A stretch of DNA of 5,114 nucleotides from Alphaproteobacteria bacterium (GTDB taxonomy: Bacteria > Pseudomonadota > Alphaproteobacteria > Rs-D84). The notes below the pieces were generated by a model. That model was not told where the DNA came from and made no database searches. It saw only the letters and a list, made by a program, of their open reading frames with translations. The position numbers and the translations under genes are program-made. Where the stretch lies: assembly GCA_017383325.1 (NCBI GenBank), contig JAFNYG010000022.1, positions 1 through 5,114 on the forward strand. The letters run 5' to 3'. Shown here piece after piece: positions 4,901 through 5,114 of the stretch (position 1 is the first letter of the stretch; each line of letters begins with the position of its first letter).

Positions 4901-5114
4901 AAACAGACTTATCGTCCAAGAATTTGACCCATATAAAGGATTCTTTGATTCTATGTTAGAAAGAGGGGGAAGTGACACTTTCTTAATTTATACAGAACTA
5001 GTAGACGATGGCGGGAAAATTATGACACCGTCACCAGATATGGTAACAAACATTACAAATGTACTTGATGGCAAAGCAATGTACCAAGTACATGGTGACG
5101 ACACATATCAAATA
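1938..5114 (+). CDS. Large exported Cys-rich protein with hydrophobic hairpin and C-terminal HExxxH metallopeptidase-like domain (3' end outside window)
   Basis: The frame stays open for 1059 codons and runs off the window. Residues 1-19 (MKKIALTLLSLFLITPCLA) are a type I signal peptide; the TPC is no lipobox. Residues 69-422 contain 22 cysteines, including CPEC at 407-410, and are built from related modules (FVFDD at 181 and again at 354). Residues 437-479 are a Gly/Val/Ala-rich hydrophobic hairpin, C501 and C506 follow, and a further hydrophobic stretch lies at 582-597. From residue 507 on there is no cysteine, and the chain is mostly charged and helical. SHEVGGHAID (H926, E927, H931) and EQSAYRIG (E972) look like a gluzincin site with one extra residue between the histidines, the HExxxH form known from dipeptidyl peptidase III. 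The surrounding sequence does not otherwise resemble that enzyme. Codon use changes near residue 680, suggesting an exchanged C-terminal part. I infer a membrane-associated protease or effector; the substrate is unknown. Confidence 0.88.
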   Translation, partial: MKKIALTLLSLFLITPCLANIHINPSTVESVVKEFVPADKVVSVISEYNNQLKASNGAGISAQKLWNICAIAGWDIKKPNGKSQCQKFVNALVKKSSIKFYHACAKGNKGKTGYICVDDFFTNKFYGGTQVNLTPGQTLAKEYARLKHNDSTVQCRNKFDPGTLDDTLMCTSHNKNAYYEFVFDDLEEPKDKTIQDSVQNAICRMYDAKPTTAGCAGGGTNVSGTATCWSASCAADSAKCAKINQSMAKFGYSAIYKDNKCEINFNSINNKSKLKTAYGIDNFVFCHGIQVANAPNVETYLKQYVAERAGVSASSVKCDSGFNTYTGTGCTRNGITDFKDDIKTCRVGNNQIDFVFDDINEKWKKTVKGGVQGMSCIVTGGTYSGKRCIGLGEQQCNTLRQSNLKECPECKAAKWDKETQSCLLPSSKSAQNLQKGVNIGLIVGGAVVGVALTVVTAGAAGAPVTAIVLTGIETVGAGIELTSQLKINGIADDFLVESNKCKNATCAKKMLSQNLQRMANYANDMTAAEADAVDSEMARLANLIPDDDEIWATMLANGTDMADNKLGFFDTDSWEPEQVWRAVGIGLQLASVITGITKWAISKSSRIAKSTTAIKQKFTRAIQSIDNAPENTLTTAQMAVKRQLPNKTKAIANANKLDIIDPSKLTGDDIIYYDLWKKYAPRNQPFDDFKAMGTLDEIQEMSKSWIPWEDIEYRNQLIKRRVEFLQANKEAMNLFQSTRSFDAVAKQYPYFANILRQERELYAKGVPELSSGFAGNYSTFNPELRNFVRQRQDLTSMQDKIETTEEIYKRFLNQSVVDEVASLRAEQIDYLINSNPTYKRYKDRFDYLTPEEKQKFATDLIRDIEELNGVDVQLYTKVLQDDNLPEGVDAFYRKTHDENWQLLKSETHMDFRKKQTFESFIQDLSHEVGGHAIDYENPNAGALGAQLQNTIASRSTVQSDVDYDAYTKNATEQSAYRIGAATAKTQHVNRLIVQEFDPYKGFFDSMLERGGSDTFLIYTELVDDGGKIMTPSPDMVTNITNVLDGKAMYQVHGDDTYQI
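2445..2546 (+). repeat. Cys-rich module of the large protein, copy A core
   Basis: Residues 170-203 run from C170 through EFVFDD (180-185) and KTI (192-194) to VQ (198-199) and C203. In the 23 positions from F181 to C203, 11 are identical to copy B exactly 173 residues later: F, V, F, D, D, E, K, T, V, Q and C. Flanking matches (TVQC at 152-155, SQC at 83-85) extend the module upstream. Confidence 0.6.
2970..3065 (+). repeat. Cys-rich module of the large protein, copy B core
   Basis: Residues 345-376 run from C345 through DFVFDD (353-358) and KTV (365-367) to VQ (371-372) and C376. It pairs with copy A. Flanking equivalents are AKC at 238-240 and SVKC at 315-318. QQC at 394-396 looks like the start of a third, truncated copy ending at C422. 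Confidence 0.6.
3960..4000 (+). other. Codon-usage break inside the large gene
   Basis: Upstream of about 3960 this gene's 14 arginine codons are 7 CGC, 5 CGT and 2 AGA. Downstream its 21 arginine codons are 8 AGA, 4 CGA, 3 CGG, 4 CGT and 2 CGC. CTT plus CTA leucine codons rise from 3 to 12, and GGG and GGA become common. The break is gradual to within some tens of codons, and I place it only approximately. It separates the hydrophobic and linker region from the cysteine-free C-terminal part. Confidence 0.55.
4713..4853 (+). other. Putative zinc site: HEVGGH (926-931) and downstream Glu (E972)
   Basis: H926, E927 and H931 would supply two zinc ligands and the catalytic base. E972, 41 residues further in a helix-like EQSAYRIGAATAK, is the best candidate for the third ligand. 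This spacing is usual for gluzincins. The helix preceding the motif (FESFIQDLS) and the following AID fit the active-site helix of zincins. The extra glycine makes it HExxxH instead of HExxH, so activity is not certain. Confidence 0.5.

Overview
The window looks like bacterial DNA of moderate to low GC, roughly 40% by eye. The organism is probably Gram-negative: two of its genes encode exported proteins, one of them loaded with cysteines as expected for an oxidising periplasm or cell surface. The encoded CCA end on the tRNA, the mix of GCC/GGC-rich and AT-rich codon use and the general style of the exported proteins remind me of host-associated, uncultured Alphaproteobacteria. That taxonomic guess is an impression, not a proof.

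Layout. (1) Positions 1-435 hold the last 144 codons of a gene that begins before the window; its C-terminal fold is weakly reminiscent of ADP-ribosyltransferase-like proteins. (2) Positions 439-545 are a compact block of terminator hairpins between that gene and a convergent tRNA. (3) Positions 553-626 on the minus strand are tRNA-Gln(CTG), with encoded CCA and its own promoter at 638-666. (4) Positions 667-1008 carry no credible gene. They are densely patterned, with eight copies of TGTAAAA/TTTTACA (two forming a perfect palindrome), a pair of ACAATTGT palindromes, and a 45-base tract without G on the + strand. A TATAAT box lies just before the next gene. (5) Positions 1009-5114 are a two-gene operon joined by an ATGA overlap. 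The first gene encodes a 310-residue exported protein with four Gly/Ala-rich segments and an internal two-fold repeat. The second encodes a protein of more than 1059 residues, cut by the window end.

The large protein is the most interesting object here. It has a signal peptide, a cysteine-rich N-terminal region built from about two and a half related modules, a glycine-rich hydrophobic hairpin and another hydrophobic stretch. Its last 550 visible residues contain no cysteine, and they include HEVGGH plus a downstream EQSAYRIG, which looks like a zinc metallopeptidase site of the rare HExxxH form. Synonymous codon use changes sharply near position 3960, inside this gene. This suggests that the C-terminal part was acquired or exchanged separately, as happens in polymorphic toxins and effectors. 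A working model, which is inference, is an exported, membrane-associated effector or protease co-produced with a small glycine-zipper partner.
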